A DNA stretch of 64,000 nt from an uncultured Bacteroidota bacterium (GCA_902577515.1 CACGZJ010000007.1:1-64000), one strand, 5' to 3'; shown: positions 29,807 to 39,674, counted from the first letter of the stretch. Numbers and translations are program-made. Notes: generated by a model not told the origin, from the sequence alone.

Positions 29807-30856
29807 ATGAAAATGATTAAATCTAAGAGTACAAAAATAAATGATGTAAACTTCTCTACTATAAAATTTGGAGAAATATTTACAGATCATATGTTTGAGT
29901 GCAATTATGATAATGATAAATGGGAAGATCCAGTAATTAAGCCCTACAGTTCAATTAATCTTGATCCCTCAACACATGTTTTTCATTATGGCCAAGCTAT
30001 ATTCGAGGGAATGAAAGGATACAAGGATAAAAATGAGGATTTATGGTTGTTTAGACCTAAAGATAATTATGAAAGAATTAAAAAATCTTGTGAAAGGATG
30101 CATATTCCAATATTACCTGAGGACTATTTTTTTCAAGGCTTAAACAAACTAATAAGTCTCGAGAGAGATTGGGTTTCAAATGAGCCAGGATCTTCAATTT
30201 ACATTAGGCCTTTTGTTTTTTCTTCATCAAAAATGCTTGCTGCAAGTCCTTCAAAAAAATATAAATTTTTAATTATTTGCTCACCTGGTGCAGCTTATTA
30301 TTCAAAGCCGCTGAGTGTTTACATAGAAGATAAATTTAGTAGAGCTGCTCCAGGAGGTGCAGGTTATGCTAAAGCAGCTGGAAATTATGGTGCAGCATTT
30401 TACCCAACATCTATAGCAATATCAAAAGGTTTCGATCAAATAGTCTGGACTGATTCTTCCACTCATCAAAAAATTGAGGAAGTTGGAACAATGAGTGTAG
30501 TATTCAGAATTAATGATAAACTTATTACTCCACTTACAAGTGACACAATTTTAGATAGTGTAACAAGAAAAAGTGTAATACAAGTTGCAAAGGATATTGG
30601 AATTGAAGTAGAAGAAAGAGATATAACTGTGAAAGAACTGATTTCAGAGTTTAAGTCAGGTAATTTAAAAGAAGTTTTTGGATGTGGAACAGCTGCAGTG
30701 ATAGCTCCAATTAATTCATTTGGCTATAAAGATGAGAAATTTCAACTTGAAGAATTAGACAACAACTTTGCTTCAAAAATTAAAACCGCTATTATTAATA
30801 TTCAACAAAATATTTCTGATGACACTCACAATTGGAGATATAAAATTACTGAGTAG
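29807..30856 (+). CDS. ilvE: branched-chain amino acid aminotransferase
   Basis: This PLP-dependent class IV aminotransferase makes leucine, isoleucine and valine from their 2-oxo acids. STHVFHYGQAIFEGMKGYK (near 55-73), the probable PLP lysine K189 (GYAKAAGNYGAA), and GTAAVIAPIN are all typical of the long (type II) BCAT form; the length is 349. The start may be either the ATG at 29807 or the one at 29813. A TATCTTCG box some 10 nt upstream resembles a -7 element weakly. Confidence 0.94.
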   Translation: MKMIKSKSTKINDVNFSTIKFGEIFTDHMFECNYDNDKWEDPVIKPYSSINLDPSTHVFHYGQAIFEGMKGYKDKNEDLWLFRPKDNYERIKKSCERMHIPILPEDYFFQGLNKLISLERDWVSNEPGSSIYIRPFVFSSSKMLAASPSKKYKFLIICSPGAAYYSKPLSVYIEDKFSRAAPGGAGYAKAAGNYGAAFYPTSIAISKGFDQIVWTDSSTHQKIEEVGTMSVVFRINDKLITPLTSDTILDSVTRKSVIQVAKDIGIEVEERDITVKELISEFKSGNLKEVFGCGTAAVIAPINSFGYKDEKFQLEELDNNFASKIKTAIINIQQNISDDTHNWRYKITE

Positions 30857-30857
30857 T

Positions 30858-31247
30858 TTACTTTTCTAGAATTGATTTTATATTAGGCTTAAAATAATTC
30901 GGTCCTTTTAAAATTTTACCATCTTCCCTTATTACAGGTGTTCCATCTGCACTAAGCTTACTCATATTGCTCCTTTGAATTTCATCAAATACTTCTACAA
31001 TTTTATCTTGAAGTCCATGTGCAAGTATTGTTCCACAGAGAATATAAAGTTTATCTCCAAGTGCATCTGCAATTTCAACTAAATCCTTTTTTCTTGCTGC
31101 TTCTAAATACTCATCATTTTCTTCTTGCATTAGTCTATATCTTAACTCAATTGTAGATTCATCAAGGTCTGCTTTTTGATTTTTTGAGTACTTTATTTTA
31201 AAAGCTTCATTAAATTCTTTTACTGCATCAATAGCATTAGTTATCAT
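30858..31247 (-). CDS. MazG-like nucleoside triphosphate pyrophosphohydrolase
   Basis: This helical 129-residue protein has the all-alpha NTP pyrophosphatase pattern: RLMQEENDEYLEAARKKD supplies the EExxE metal ligands and EIADALGDKLYI the ExxxD pair. The C-terminal ADGTPVIREDGKILKGPNYF is typical of the Bacteroidota members once grouped with phage and MazG-type hydrolases. A house-cleaning role on non-canonical nucleotides is inferred from the family. It is convergent with ilvE, with one base between the stops. Confidence 0.8.
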   Translation of the reverse strand: MITNAIDAVKEFNEAFKIKYSKNQKADLDESTIELRYRLMQEENDEYLEAARKKDLVEIADALGDKLYILCGTILAHGLQDKIVEVFDEIQRSNMSKLSADGTPVIREDGKILKGPNYFKPNIKSILEK

Positions 31248-31295
31248 AATTGTTAATTTTATATTAGAAAAGTTTGATTAAAATAAATTTAATTA

Positions 31296-31481
31296 ATGTT
31301 TACTAAAGGACAACTAATTTTTGCTATAATATTCATTATATTATTTTCTCTGATAATTGGATACTCTTATATAAAGGATTCAAGACTTCACAATGTTTAT
31401 TATAAGAATTCGTATGTAATCTTAATTGTATTTATTGTTTTTATTTCAATAATTGCTACTTACAGTAATCTTTTTAGATAA
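31296..31481 (+). CDS. small conserved two-helix membrane protein
   Basis: The product has 61 residues: helix 1 at about 8-24, a short basic/polar loop (SYIKDSRLHNVYYKNS), and helix 2 at about 40-56. I recall similar short proteins beginning MFTKGQLIFA in Flavobacteriia, without assigned function. The stop codon is 1 nt before the crcB ATG, suggesting an operon. A polar loop between two helices of this size is compatible with an accessory subunit, but nothing in the sequence shows a partner. Confidence 0.7.
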   Translation: MFTKGQLIFAIIFIILFSLIIGYSYIKDSRLHNVYYKNSYVILIVFIVFISIIATYSNLFR

Positions 31482-31482
31482 A

Positions 31483-31854
31483 ATGAAAGAGTTATTTCTT
31501 GTTTTTTTGGGAGGAGGTTTGGGATCTGCAATAAGATTAATTTTAAATAGATTAGTTCCAAGTGATTCCTTTCCATATTCAACATTAACAGTTAATTTAA
31601 TTGGCAGTTTTTTGATTGGACTAATTATAAGTTATTTAATTAATTCCAATATGTTAAAATCTGATTATTACTACTTCCTTGTTGTTGGAATATGTGGAGG
31701 TTTGACTACTTTCTCAGCATTTTCAATAGAGAATCTAAATTTTATTAAGTCTAGTGAAATATTAAACTCATTTATATACATTTTTATTAGTGTATCTTTA
31801 TGTATAGCGTTAGCCTATTTGGGCTTTCTAACTATGAATAAAATATTTAATTAA
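31483..31854 (+). CDS. crcB: fluoride ion channel CrcB/Fluc
   Basis: It exports fluoride across the inner membrane as a dual-topology dimer. Four helices in 123 residues contain GGGLGSAIRLILNRL, TLTVNLIGSFLIG (Asn in helix 2) and GICGGLTTFSAFS, the family signatures. The ATG at 31483 was chosen over an in-frame ATG at 31453 because it gives the standard N-terminus (MKELFLVFLGGG) and avoids overlap with the upstream gene. I looked for a fluoride riboswitch upstream and saw none. Confidence 0.9.
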   Translation: MKELFLVFLGGGLGSAIRLILNRLVPSDSFPYSTLTVNLIGSFLIGLIISYLINSNMLKSDYYYFLVVGICGGLTTFSAFSIENLNFIKSSEILNSFIYIFISVSLCIALAYLGFLTMNKIFN

Positions 31855-31855
31855 A

Positions 31856-33454
31856 ATGAGAAAAAATCTATTATTTACATTATGTGTATTATTTTCTATT
31901 AATCTGAGCTCTCAAGAAAAAAATCTTTCAGAAGGACCTTTTGAGCAACTGATTATAAGAGGAGTAACTTTAATTAATGGAAATGGTAGTCCACCATTAG
32001 GACCAGTTGATATTGTAATAGAGAAAAATATCATTAAGTCTATTAAAACTGTTGGTTATCCTGGAGTTGAAATTAATGAGCGAAGAAGACCTAAACTAAA
32101 AAAAGGTGGACGTGAAATTGATGCTACTGGAATGTATTTACTTCCTGGATTTATCGATATGCATGGACATATTGGAGGTGTTGCTCAAGGTGCTGAACCT
32201 GACTATGTTTTTAAACTTTGGTTAGCACATGGTGTTACAACTGTTAGAGAACCAGGTGGAAGAGGTATTGACTTTAGTCTAGATTTAAAAAATAAGAGTA
32301 TCAAAAATGAAATTATAGCTCCAAGACTTGTTATTTATTCAGGTTTTGGTTCAGGTTATACTAATGAAATAAGCAATCCAGATCAAGCTAGAGAATGGGT
32401 AAGATTTAATGCTAAGAAAGGTGCAGATGGTATTAAGTTTTTTGGAGCTGAACCTGATATAATGATTGCAGCTTTAGATGAAAATAATTCATTAGGACTT
32501 GGCTCAGCTATGCATCATGCACAACTAAATGTAGTAAGATGGAATGTATTAAATTCAGCTAGGGCTGGACTGACATCAATGGAACATTGGTATGGTTTAC
32601 CAGAAGCACTCTTTGATGATAAAATAGTACAGGATTATCCTTATTACTATAATTATTCTAATGAGCAACATAGATTTGAAGAAGCTGGTCGACTTTGGGA
32701 TCAGGCTGCAAAACCTGGTTCAAAACACTGGAATGATGTAATGAATGAATTAATTGAACTAGATTTTACACTAGATCCAACTTTTAATATATATGAGGCT
32801 AGTAGAGACCTTCAAAGAGCTAGAAGAGCCGAATGGCATGAAGAATACACTTTACCAAGTTTATGGGAATTCTATCAACCAAGCAGAATATCCCATGGAT
32901 CCTACTGGCATTTTTGGGGCACAGAGCAAGAAGTAGCATGGAAAAAGAATTTTAATCTTTGGATGAATTTTGTTAATGAATATAAGAATAGAGGAGGTAG
33001 AGTTACAGTTGGATCAGATTCTGGGTTCATTTTCCAACTCTATGGATTTGCTTACATAAGAGAATTAGAGTTATTAAGAGAGGCAGGGTTCCATCCGCTA
33101 GAAGTTATTATGTCAGCTACGTTAAAAGGTGCAGAAGCACTAGATATGGATAACGAAATTGGTTCAATAGAAATAGGTAAAAAAGCTGACCTTATTCTAG
33201 TTGAAGAAAATCCACTTGAAAATCTTAAGGTTTTATATGGGACTGGAGCTATAAAGCTCAATAAAGATAATCAAGTCGAAAGAGTTGGAGGTCTAAAGTA
33301 TACAATTAAGGATGGTATTGTCTACGATTCAAAGCTTCTATTAGAAGATGTTAGAGAGATGGTTAGAGAAAGTAAGGATGAGTTAAATTATGAAATATAT
33401 CAACCTGGAGAGGAAAAAGATTGGACCTTAAATAAGGAAAGAAATATAGATTAG
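31856..33454 (+). CDS. secreted amidohydrolase
   Basis: A signal peptide (MRKNLLFTLCVLFSINLSSQ) is followed by an amidohydrolase fold. The metal-binding HxH is in GFIDMHGHIGG (near residue 103). The probable carboxylated-lysine region is DGIKFFGAEPD and the catalytic Asp is in VTVGSDSGF. The end (GSIEIGKKADLILVEENPL) is the beta-sandwich closing strand of the family. It belongs to the secreted imidazolonepropionase/peptidase-like group; the substrate is unknown. It starts 1 nt after crcB ends and shares the bases TTAG with the stop of the convergent hydrolase. Confidence 0.85.
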   Translation: MRKNLLFTLCVLFSINLSSQEKNLSEGPFEQLIIRGVTLINGNGSPPLGPVDIVIEKNIIKSIKTVGYPGVEINERRRPKLKKGGREIDATGMYLLPGFIDMHGHIGGVAQGAEPDYVFKLWLAHGVTTVREPGGRGIDFSLDLKNKSIKNEIIAPRLVIYSGFGSGYTNEISNPDQAREWVRFNAKKGADGIKFFGAEPDIMIAALDENNSLGLGSAMHHAQLNVVRWNVLNSARAGLTSMEHWYGLPEALFDDKIVQDYPYYYNYSNEQHRFEEAGRLWDQAAKPGSKHWNDVMNELIELDFTLDPTFNIYEASRDLQRARRAEWHEEYTLPSLWEFYQPSRISHGSYWHFWGTEQEVAWKKNFNLWMNFVNEYKNRGGRVTVGSDSGFIFQLYGFAYIRELELLREAGFHPLEVIMSATLKGAEALDMDNEIGSIEIGKKADLILVEENPLENLKVLYGTGAIKLNKDNQVERVGGLKYTIKDGIVYDSKLLLEDVREMVRESKDELNYEIYQPGEEKDWTLNKERNID

Positions 33455-34236
33455 CTTCTCTTATCTATAAACTCAAGCATCTTTAAATTAAAAATATTAG
33501 GTTTTTCAACATTAACCACATGACCACAATTTGGTATTACAAAAAGCTTAGAGTTCTTATGATTTTTTACTAGTTGCTTTACTGATGGTAAAAACATGTA
33601 GTCCTGGTCACCCATTATGTAATAAGTTGGTATTTGTATCTCAATTTGTCTAAAAAATTTCAATAAGGGAACTAATTCAGTAGTTAATTGAAACCATCTT
33701 TTAAACTCTTTTTGATAAAGCTTTTTTGCTTCCTTGACAAATAAGAGTCTAGATTCTTTATGGTTGATATTAGGCATTACAATAAATGCAAAAAGTTTAT
33801 ATATCCACATATATGGAAGAATTGATTTAGTAGAGTTCCCCAAAAACATAAGCACTTTTGATCTAAAATTTAATTTCATAATTGCTCCACCCATTATTAA
33901 ACTTTTTACTCTAGTTGGATTTCTTTCAGCAAAATTCCTAATCAGAATTGATCCTAAAGAGATACCAACAAAATGAGATTTTTTAATTTTTTCAGCATTT
34001 ATAACCTCAAGAATATCATTAGTGATTGAATTAAATGTATATTTTTTCTTAAACGGATTAATTGGAATTGATTTTGATTTTCCATGACCTCTTAAATCAA
34101 GTAGTAATAAATTATATTTTTTTGAAAAATATTTTATTTGCTTAAACCATATTGTAGAACTTCCTCCTGCACCATGAACAAAAGTGATCCAATCTGCATC
34201 TTTATTTTTACATAGAAATTTAGTATAATGAATCAT
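33451..34236 (-). CDS. alpha/beta hydrolase
   Basis: This 261-residue alpha/beta hydrolase has an oxyanion segment HGAGG (21-25), the nucleophile elbow GISLGS with Ser93, a late Asp (MGDQDYMFLP) and His (NCGHVVNVEKP). No signal peptide is seen, so it is probably cytoplasmic. The substrate cannot be told. It lies 2 nt downstream of pyrF on the same strand and is probably the last gene of a purM-prfA-pyrF run. Confidence 0.85.
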   Translation of the reverse strand: MIHYTKFLCKNKDADWITFVHGAGGSSTIWFKQIKYFSKKYNLLLLDLRGHGKSKSIPINPFKKKYTFNSITNDILEVINAEKIKKSHFVGISLGSILIRNFAERNPTRVKSLIMGGAIMKLNFRSKVLMFLGNSTKSILPYMWIYKLFAFIVMPNINHKESRLLFVKEAKKLYQKEFKRWFQLTTELVPLLKFFRQIEIQIPTYYIMGDQDYMFLPSVKQLVKNHKNSKLFVIPNCGHVVNVEKPNIFNLKMLEFIDKRS

Positions 34237-34238
34237 AA

Positions 34239-35060
34239 TTATAGTGCATTAATATACTCTTCCATTTGATCTTTAATTTTTTTCGCTTCCTTAGCTGCAC
34301 ATTCAGCAAAATTATCATTATCTGATGCATAAATAATTGATCTTGAAGAATTGACTATCAACTTTAAATTTTTATCTAGACCATGTTTACATATTTCAGC
34401 CATATCCCCTCCTTGAGCACCAAATCCTGGGATTAACAAATAAGAATCAGGAACCATATTTCTTATTTTACCAATCTCTTTAGTGTTTTTTGCGCCAACA
34501 ACATACATAATTCTTTTGCTATTCTTCCAAGTTTTTGATGTTTCAATTACTTTTTGATAAAGCTTGTTATTGTCATCTAAATTAAGTTCTTGGAAATCAT
34601 TTGAACCAATATTTGAAGTTAATGCTAGAAGAAAAACAAGCTTATCTTCAATACTCAAAAAAGGTTCAACAGAGTCTGAACCCATATATGGTGACACAGT
34701 TATTGAATCAAAGTTAAGTTCCTTTAAAAAGGCATTAGCATACATTTTTGAGGTATTACCAATATCACCTCTCTTTGCATCAGCTATAGTAAATATTTCA
34801 GGGTAACTTTGATTAAGATAGTTTGCAATTTTATTAAGAGATTTAAAACCATCTGAACCATAAGCTTCAAAAAATGCAATATTCGGTTTATAAGCAATCG
34901 CATATTCATTCGTGGAATCAATAATTCTCTTTGCAAATTCAAATATAGGGTCGTCCAATTCTAAAATTGATTTAGGAATTTTATTTTTATCAATATCAAG
35001 ACCAATACAAAGAAATGATTTCTTTTTGTTTATTTGATCTTGTAATTTATTCATTATCAT
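34239..35060 (-). CDS. pyrF: orotidine 5'-phosphate decarboxylase (type 2)
   Basis: It performs the last step of UMP synthesis. [15 protein letters not shown] near the N-terminus and [15 protein letters not shown] (catalytic Lys-Asp dyad region) identify the longer type 2 family; length is 273. GFGAQGGD near the C-terminus is the phosphate-binding region. The start overlaps the prfA stop by 4 nt (ATGA type), indicating translational coupling. Confidence 0.95.
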   Translation of the reverse strand: MIMNKLQDQINKKKSFLCIGLDIDKNKIPKSILELDDPIFEFAKRIIDSTNEYAIAYKPNIAFFEAYGSDGFKSLNKIANYLNQSYPEIFTIADAKRGDIGNTSKMYANAFLKELNFDSITVSPYMGSDSVEPFLSIEDKLVFLLALTSNIGSNDFQELNLDDNNKLYQKVIETSKTWKNSKRIMYVVGAKNTKEIGKIRNMVPDSYLLIPGFGAQGGDMAEICKHGLDKNLKLIVNSSRSIIYASDNDNFAECAAKEAKKIKDQMEEYINAL

Positions 35061-36133
35061 ACTTCTCCGGCTTCTTTAAGTCTTTCAGTGTTGATATACA
35101 ATTTAATCTCATCAATTAGTTTAGAAACATCTCCGTCTAAAATTTTTGGCAGGTCATAAAGTGTCAAGCCAATTCTATGATCTGTGACTCTTCCTTGAGG
35201 ATAATTATATGTTCTAATTTTTGCTGATCTATCTCCAGATTTTACTAGCTCATTTCTTTTTTTAGAATCAGACTCCATTCTTTTATTAAGCTCAATCTCA
35301 TAAAGTCTTGATCTTAAAACTTTCATGGCTTTTTCTTTATTTTTATGTTGAGATTTTTGATCTTGACATTGAGCAACAACTCCTGTTGGCTCATGAGTTA
35401 ATCTAACCGCAGAGTATGTAGTATTAACAGATTGACCTCCTGGACCAGACGAACAGAAGTAGTCAACTCTAACTTCGTTCATGTTAACCTCAACATCAAA
35501 TTCTTCAGCTTCAGGTAGAACCATCACAGTTGCTGCAGATGTATGAACTCTTCCTTGAGTCTCGGTTTGAGGAACTCTTTGAACCCTATGAACTCCTGAT
35601 TCATATTTTAACTCACCATATACTTCCTCCCCCGCTATTTCAAATATGACCTCTTTGAATCCCCCTGCAGTTCCCTCACTAGTGTCAACAATATTTAGAT
35701 TCCATTTTTTTTCTTGTGCAAATTTTGTATACATCCTAAATAAATCACCTGCAAAAATACTCGCTTCATCTCCACCAGTTCCTGCTCTAATTTCCACTAC
35801 AACATTTTTTGCATCATCCGGATCTTTTGGAATTAGAAGAATTTTAATTTCATCTTCAAGTTTTTCTATTGATTGTTTTGAGATTTCCAATTGTTCCTTA
35901 GCCATCTCAACCATATCTTTATCATCAGAAGATTTTATATAACCCTCAGCTTCATCTTTTTGATCTATTGCTTCTTTATATAGTTTTCCTTTATTTACAA
36001 GAATACTAAGCTCCTTTAGCTCTTTATTTAGCTCAATATATTTTTTTTGATCAGCAATGATTTCTGGATTACTAATCATTTGATATATCTCATCATATCT
36101 TTTTTTAACAATATCTATTTTTTCTGTAAGCAT
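35057..36133 (-). CDS. prfA: peptide chain release factor 1
   Basis: It terminates translation at UAA and UAG. The GGQ motif lies in [10 protein letters not shown] near residue 231 and the stop-codon tripeptide in [15 protein letters not shown] (PQT; PxT is the RF1 form). The length of 358 is normal. It sits in a purM-prfA-pyrF run with 8 nt behind purM and a 4-nt overlap with pyrF. Confidence 0.97.
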   Translation of the reverse strand: MLTEKIDIVKKRYDEIYQMISNPEIIADQKKYIELNKELKELSILVNKGKLYKEAIDQKDEAEGYIKSSDDKDMVEMAKEQLEISKQSIEKLEDEIKILLIPKDPDDAKNVVVEIRAGTGGDEASIFAGDLFRMYTKFAQEKKWNLNIVDTSEGTAGGFKEVIFEIAGEEVYGELKYESGVHRVQRVPQTETQGRVHTSAATVMVLPEAEEFDVEVNMNEVRVDYFCSSGPGGQSVNTTYSAVRLTHEPTGVVAQCQDQKSQHKNKEKAMKVLRSRLYEIELNKRMESDSKKRNELVKSGDRSAKIRTYNYPQGRVTDHRIGLTLYDLPKILDGDVSKLIDEIKLYINTERLKEAGEV

Positions 36134-36141
36134 AATGAGTT

Positions 36142-37308
36142 TTAATAATCAAAATTACCTAATTCTGATTGAATACTAAGTTTCTTAACATCTGATTCAA
36201 TTACTTCACCAATAATTTTAGCATCTATGCCAACTGATTTTGAGATATTAATGACATTAGATGCATTTTCGGGATCTAAATATATTTCCATTCTATGTCC
36301 CATATTAAAAACCTTATACATCTCCTTTGGATCTGTGTTTGACTCATTCATTATTAGTTTAAAAATTGGAGGAATTTCAAAAAGGTTATTTTTCAATACT
36401 TGTAAATTCTCAATAAAATGTAAAATTTTTGTTTGACCACCACCAGTGCAATGAATAATTCCATTTATTTTATCTCTTCCAATTTCATCAAAAATTAACT
36501 TTAAAAGAGGTGCATAAGATCTTGTTGGAGATAAAAGCATTTTTCCTATATCAATATTGAACCCATCTAATTTATCTGTTAAATTCTTTGAACCACAATA
36601 AGCCAACTCGTTAGGAAGCTCGTTATCATATGACTCGGGGTATTTTTCTTTTATGTATTGAGACAGTACGTCATGTCTAGCCGATGTAAGTCCATTACTT
36701 CCAATACCTGAGTTATATTCTTTGTCGTAAGATGAGGTACCTGAAGATGATAATCCAACAATAACATCTCCTGCTTGTATATTTGAGTTATCAATTATTT
36801 GACTCTTTTTGATTCTAACTGTCATACAAGAGTCTACTATTATTGTTCTTACAAGATCACCCACATCAGCAGTTTCTCCTCCCCCACTATGAATATTTAT
36901 TCCTAAACCTCTATAAAAATTTAATATTTCATCAGTCCCCGAAATTATATTTGATATTACCTCACCGGGAATCTTATTTTTATTTCTTCCAATTGTAGAA
37001 GAGATTACAATGTTATCAGTTGCTCCAACGCAAGCAATATCATCAAGATTCATCACAATGGAATCTTGAGCTATATCTTTCCATACAGAAATATCTCCTG
37101 TTTCTTTCCAATAAATATATGCTAGAGATGATTTGGTTCCAGCACCATCTGAATGGATAATTAATGCATGATCATCAGAATTTGAAATTAAATCAGGAAG
37201 TATTTTACAAAAAGCTCTTGGATATAAACCTTTATTATGATCTTTTATTGCATTGTGGACGTCTTCTTTATCAGAAGAAACACCTCTTAATTTGTATCTA
37301 TTGGTCAT
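36142..37308 (-). CDS. purM: phosphoribosylformylglycinamidine cyclo-ligase (AIR synthetase)
   Basis: It makes aminoimidazole ribonucleotide in purine synthesis. The N-terminal [14 protein letters not shown] and [13 protein letters not shown], then [15 protein letters not shown] and a C-terminal AIRS-C half with [12 protein letters not shown] and NMGHRMEIY, fit the Bacteroidota form of PurM, which is rather longer (388) than the E. coli enzyme. The ATG at 37308 (MTNRYKLRG) is preferred to an in-frame ATG seven codons earlier because it gives the conserved N-terminus. The glycine-rich [10 protein letters not shown] is a nucleotide-binding loop. Confidence 0.9.
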   Translation of the reverse strand: MTNRYKLRGVSSDKEDVHNAIKDHNKGLYPRAFCKILPDLISNSDDHALIIHSDGAGTKSSLAYIYWKETGDISVWKDIAQDSIVMNLDDIACVGATDNIVISSTIGRNKNKIPGEVISNIISGTDEILNFYRGLGINIHSGGGETADVGDLVRTIIVDSCMTVRIKKSQIIDNSNIQAGDVIVGLSSSGTSSYDKEYNSGIGSNGLTSARHDVLSQYIKEKYPESYDNELPNELAYCGSKNLTDKLDGFNIDIGKMLLSPTRSYAPLLKLIFDEIGRDKINGIIHCTGGGQTKILHFIENLQVLKNNLFEIPPIFKLIMNESNTDPKEMYKVFNMGHRMEIYLDPENASNVINISKSVGIDAKIIGEVIESDVKKLSIQSELGNFDY

Positions 37309-37621
37309 TATTCTGAACAAAGTTATCAAAAAAAAATCTTAATAAGTTTTTAATAAATTACCATTAACAAATAAGCTTAAATTTTCTAATTAATTTAATT
37401 TAGAATTCATGTTTTTATACCTGATTATTAATTTATTATATAAAAATTAAAAATGGTTTATTATAATGCATTTTTCTCAATTTTTAATTCAATTTTATAT
37501 GTATTTAATAATTTTTATTCGATAAAATAATAGATTAATAAAAGTTCTTTAAAACTGAGGTTATCAACATCTATAAAATTTAAAAAAAATTAAATTGGCG
37601 CACTAACAAAAAATAATAACT
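37309..37621. other. AT-rich intergenic region between purM and glnA
   Basis: These 313 nt separate the divergent purM and glnA starts and are extremely AT-rich. I see no ORF of note, no RNA gene, no convincing TAnnTTTG element and no clear inverted repeat. A TTGGCGC sequence at about 37595 is the only GC-richer spot near glnA. The room suggests glnA regulation, but I cannot point to a site. Confidence 0.5.
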
Positions 37622-38626
37622 ATGAGCAAATCTAAATTAGAATATATATGGCTTGATGGGTACAAACCAACTCAAAGCCTTAGAAGTAAAACTAAAGTCG
37701 TTTCAGACTTTGACGGTAAACTTTCTAGCTGTCCCATGTGGTCTTTTGATGGTTCTTCGACTCTTCAAGCTCCAGGTGGATCTTCAGATTGTTTACTTAA
37801 ACCAGTAGCAATATACCCAGATCCTGAAAGAAAAAATGGGTTTCTAGTAATGACTGAAGTATTAAGTGCAGATGGGAGTCCACATGAATCAAATGGTAGA
37901 GCAACTATTGATGATAGTGATAATGACTTTTGGTTTGGCTTCGAACAAGAATATTTCCTTTGGGATACTGAGACTAACTTACCTCTTGGTTTTCCAAAAG
38001 ATCAAACTCCCCAGGGACAGTTTTATTGTTCAGTAGGAGGTGCAAATACCTTTGGACGTGAAATAATGGATCGTCATCTTGATGTATGTCTAGAGGCTGG
38101 AATTAATGTTGAAGGGACAAATGCTGAAGTTGCAGCAGGCCAATGGGAATTTCAAACATTCGCTAAAGGAGCTCAGCAGGCAGGTGATGAAATGTGGGTA
38201 GCTAGATATTTATTAGAAAGAATAGCAGAAGATTATGCTATTAAAATTGAATATCATCCTAAACCTCTTGGAGCAACTGACTGGAATGGGTCAGGTATGC
38301 ATGCAAACTTCTCAAATAATACTCTAAGAACTTGTGGATCTAAAGAGACATATGAAAAAATATGTGAGTCATTTAGACCTGTTGTTAATGAATGTATTGC
38401 AGTTTATGGTGCATACAATGATCAAAGATTAACAGGTGATCATGAAACACAATCAATCACTGAGTTTAGCTATGGAGTTTCAGATAGAGGTGCATCTATT
38501 AGAATTCCAATAATGACTGTTGAAAGTGGATGGAAAGGGTGGTTAGAAGACAGAAGACCTGCATCAAATGCTGACCCTTATAAAGTAGCAGCAATAATTG
38601 TCAAAACAGTAAAGAGCGTATCCTAA
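37622..38626 (+). CDS. glnA: glutamine synthetase, eukaryote-like (GSII) type
   Basis: It condenses ammonia and glutamate using ATP. At 334 residues it is much shorter than GSI or GSIII. The text KLEYIWLDGYKPTQSLRSKT, WSFDGSSTLQAPGGSSDC, GFEQEYFLWD (metal-binding Glu), GTNAEVAAGQWEFQ and GSGMHANFSN follows the GSII layout. It probably feeds glutamine to GltBD (15567-21523). A long hairpin just past the stop may end its transcript. The GSI adenylylation loop is absent, as expected of GSII. Confidence 0.95.
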   Translation: MSKSKLEYIWLDGYKPTQSLRSKTKVVSDFDGKLSSCPMWSFDGSSTLQAPGGSSDCLLKPVAIYPDPERKNGFLVMTEVLSADGSPHESNGRATIDDSDNDFWFGFEQEYFLWDTETNLPLGFPKDQTPQGQFYCSVGGANTFGREIMDRHLDVCLEAGINVEGTNAEVAAGQWEFQTFAKGAQQAGDEMWVARYLLERIAEDYAIKIEYHPKPLGATDWNGSGMHANFSNNTLRTCGSKETYEKICESFRPVVNECIAVYGAYNDQRLTGDHETQSITEFSYGVSDRGASIRIPIMTVESGWKGWLEDRRPASNADPYKVAAIIVKTVKSVS

Positions 38627-38638
38627 AGGATAAGTATC

Positions 38639-39580
38639 TTAATTTAGTATTAAAGGGATTATAAAAATTAAATATAATGTTAATATAATAATCCCTTTTT
38701 TTCTTGTCAAAATATTTCTTCTTTTCAAATAAGCCAGTGGAAGAATTACAGCTGAAAAAAGTATTACCCATAACATATCATTAAATATTATTTTAGAGTC
38801 AATTTGTTCTATTGGAAATACAGTAGATGTAATTCCAATAACTACCAGTAGATTAAATATATTAGATCCAATAAGATTACCTATTGAAATATCATTTTGT
38901 TTTTTAATTGAAGCTACAACAGATGCAGCTAATTCAGGAATACTTGTTCCAATAGCAACCATTGTTATGCTAATTACTCTTTCTGAGATTTCGTATTTGT
39001 TGGCTACAGTTATAGCAGATTTTATTAAAGTTTCAGAGCCAAGCCATAATAGTAATCCGCTAAACAAAACATAAAAAATTGATTGAGGAATAAAAATTTT
39101 AGAAGTATCACCTATATCCGAGAACTCTGAAATACTCTTCTTTTGATATAAAAATAAATAAATAAGTATTAGAGAAATTGAAACAAGGAGTATAATACCT
39201 TCAACTCTAGTTATTTTATTGCCAGTTATTAATAGTAAATAAAATAAAAAAGTTGAAAGCATTAGTAGAGGAAAATCTGATGTATAAAATCTTTGTTGTA
39301 AAGTAATTGGGTAAATAATTGTTATTATTCCAAGAACTAGCCCAATATTAGCAATATTTGATCCTATAACATTACCTATAGCAAAATTCGAAAATCCATT
39401 TAGAGTTGCATTTAAGCTAACAATTAGCTCAGGAGCAGATGTAGCAAATGATACAACTGTCATGCCAATTATAATTTTAGGAACAGAAAACTTTAATGAT
39501 ATATCAACAGAAGATTTTGTAAGCATATCACCGCCATACGACAGAAGAATAATTCCAAATAAAATACCTAAAAAATCCAA
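38639..39580 (-). CDS. sodium/calcium exchanger-type cation antiporter (CaCA, YrbG-like)
   Basis: This 313-residue inner-membrane protein of about ten helices has two copies of the CaCA alpha repeat: SFATSAPELIVS with GNVIGSNIANIGLVLG, and AIGTSIPELAAS with GNLIGSNIFNLLVVIG. The acidic residues in the PEL motifs bind the cation. It is likely to expel Ca2+ in exchange for Na+ or H+; selectivity is not settled by sequence. It starts 14 nt downstream of an atypical tRNA gene on the same strand, so both may be on one primary transcript. Confidence 0.88.
   Translation of the reverse strand: MDFLGILFGIILLSYGGDMLTKSSVDISLKFSVPKIIIGMTVVSFATSAPELIVSLNATLNGFSNFAIGNVIGSNIANIGLVLGIITIIYPITLQQRFYTSDFPLLMLSTFLFYLLLITGNKITRVEGIILLVSISLILIYLFLYQKKSISEFSDIGDTSKIFIPQSIFYVLFSGLLLWLGSETLIKSAITVANKYEISERVISITMVAIGTSIPELAASVVASIKKQNDISIGNLIGSNIFNLLVVIGITSTVFPIEQIDSKIIFNDMLWVILFSAVILPLAYLKRRNILTRKKGIIILTLYLIFIIPLILN
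38652..38702 (+). terminator. candidate glnA terminator inside the 3' coding end of the exchanger gene
   Basis: AAAGGGATTAT (38652-38662) and ATAATCCCTTT (38688-38698) are perfect 11-bp arms with a 25-nt loop, followed by a T run in the plus direction. It starts 26 nt past the glnA stop, within the last codons of the convergent exchanger gene. Confidence 0.5.
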
Positions 39581-39594
39581 AATTTAATATTAGA

Positions 39595-39666
39595 GGGCAA
39601 TGGAGGACTCAAACCCCCATCTGAAGAGCCGTAATCTTCTGTTCTATTCAGTTGAACTAATTGCCC
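39595..39666 (-). tRNA. tRNA-Arg (anticodon ACG), atypical loops
   Basis: A full cloverleaf of 72 nt is readable: acceptor GGGCAAT/ATTGCCC, D stem GTTC/GAAC with loop AACTGAATA, anticodon stem GAAGA/TCTTC with loop TTACGGC (anticodon ACG), variable AGAT, and T stem GGGGG/CCTCC with loop TTTGAGT. The D loop has GA in place of GG and the T loop has T in place of C56, so the usual G19-C56 tertiary pair becomes A19-U56. A15-U48 is kept. A20 and C35, arginine identity bases in E. coli, are present. The discriminator is U, which is unusual. CCA is not encoded. Confidence 0.8.
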
Positions 39667-39674
39667 ATTTCATG

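Noticed and set aside
31453-31482. An earlier ATG for crcB
   Set aside because: It would overlap the upstream gene and add residues not found in CrcB.
31248-31482. Fluoride riboswitch in front of crcB
   Set aside because: No GGNGAU-type core or pseudoknot arms are visible; the small gene fills the gap.
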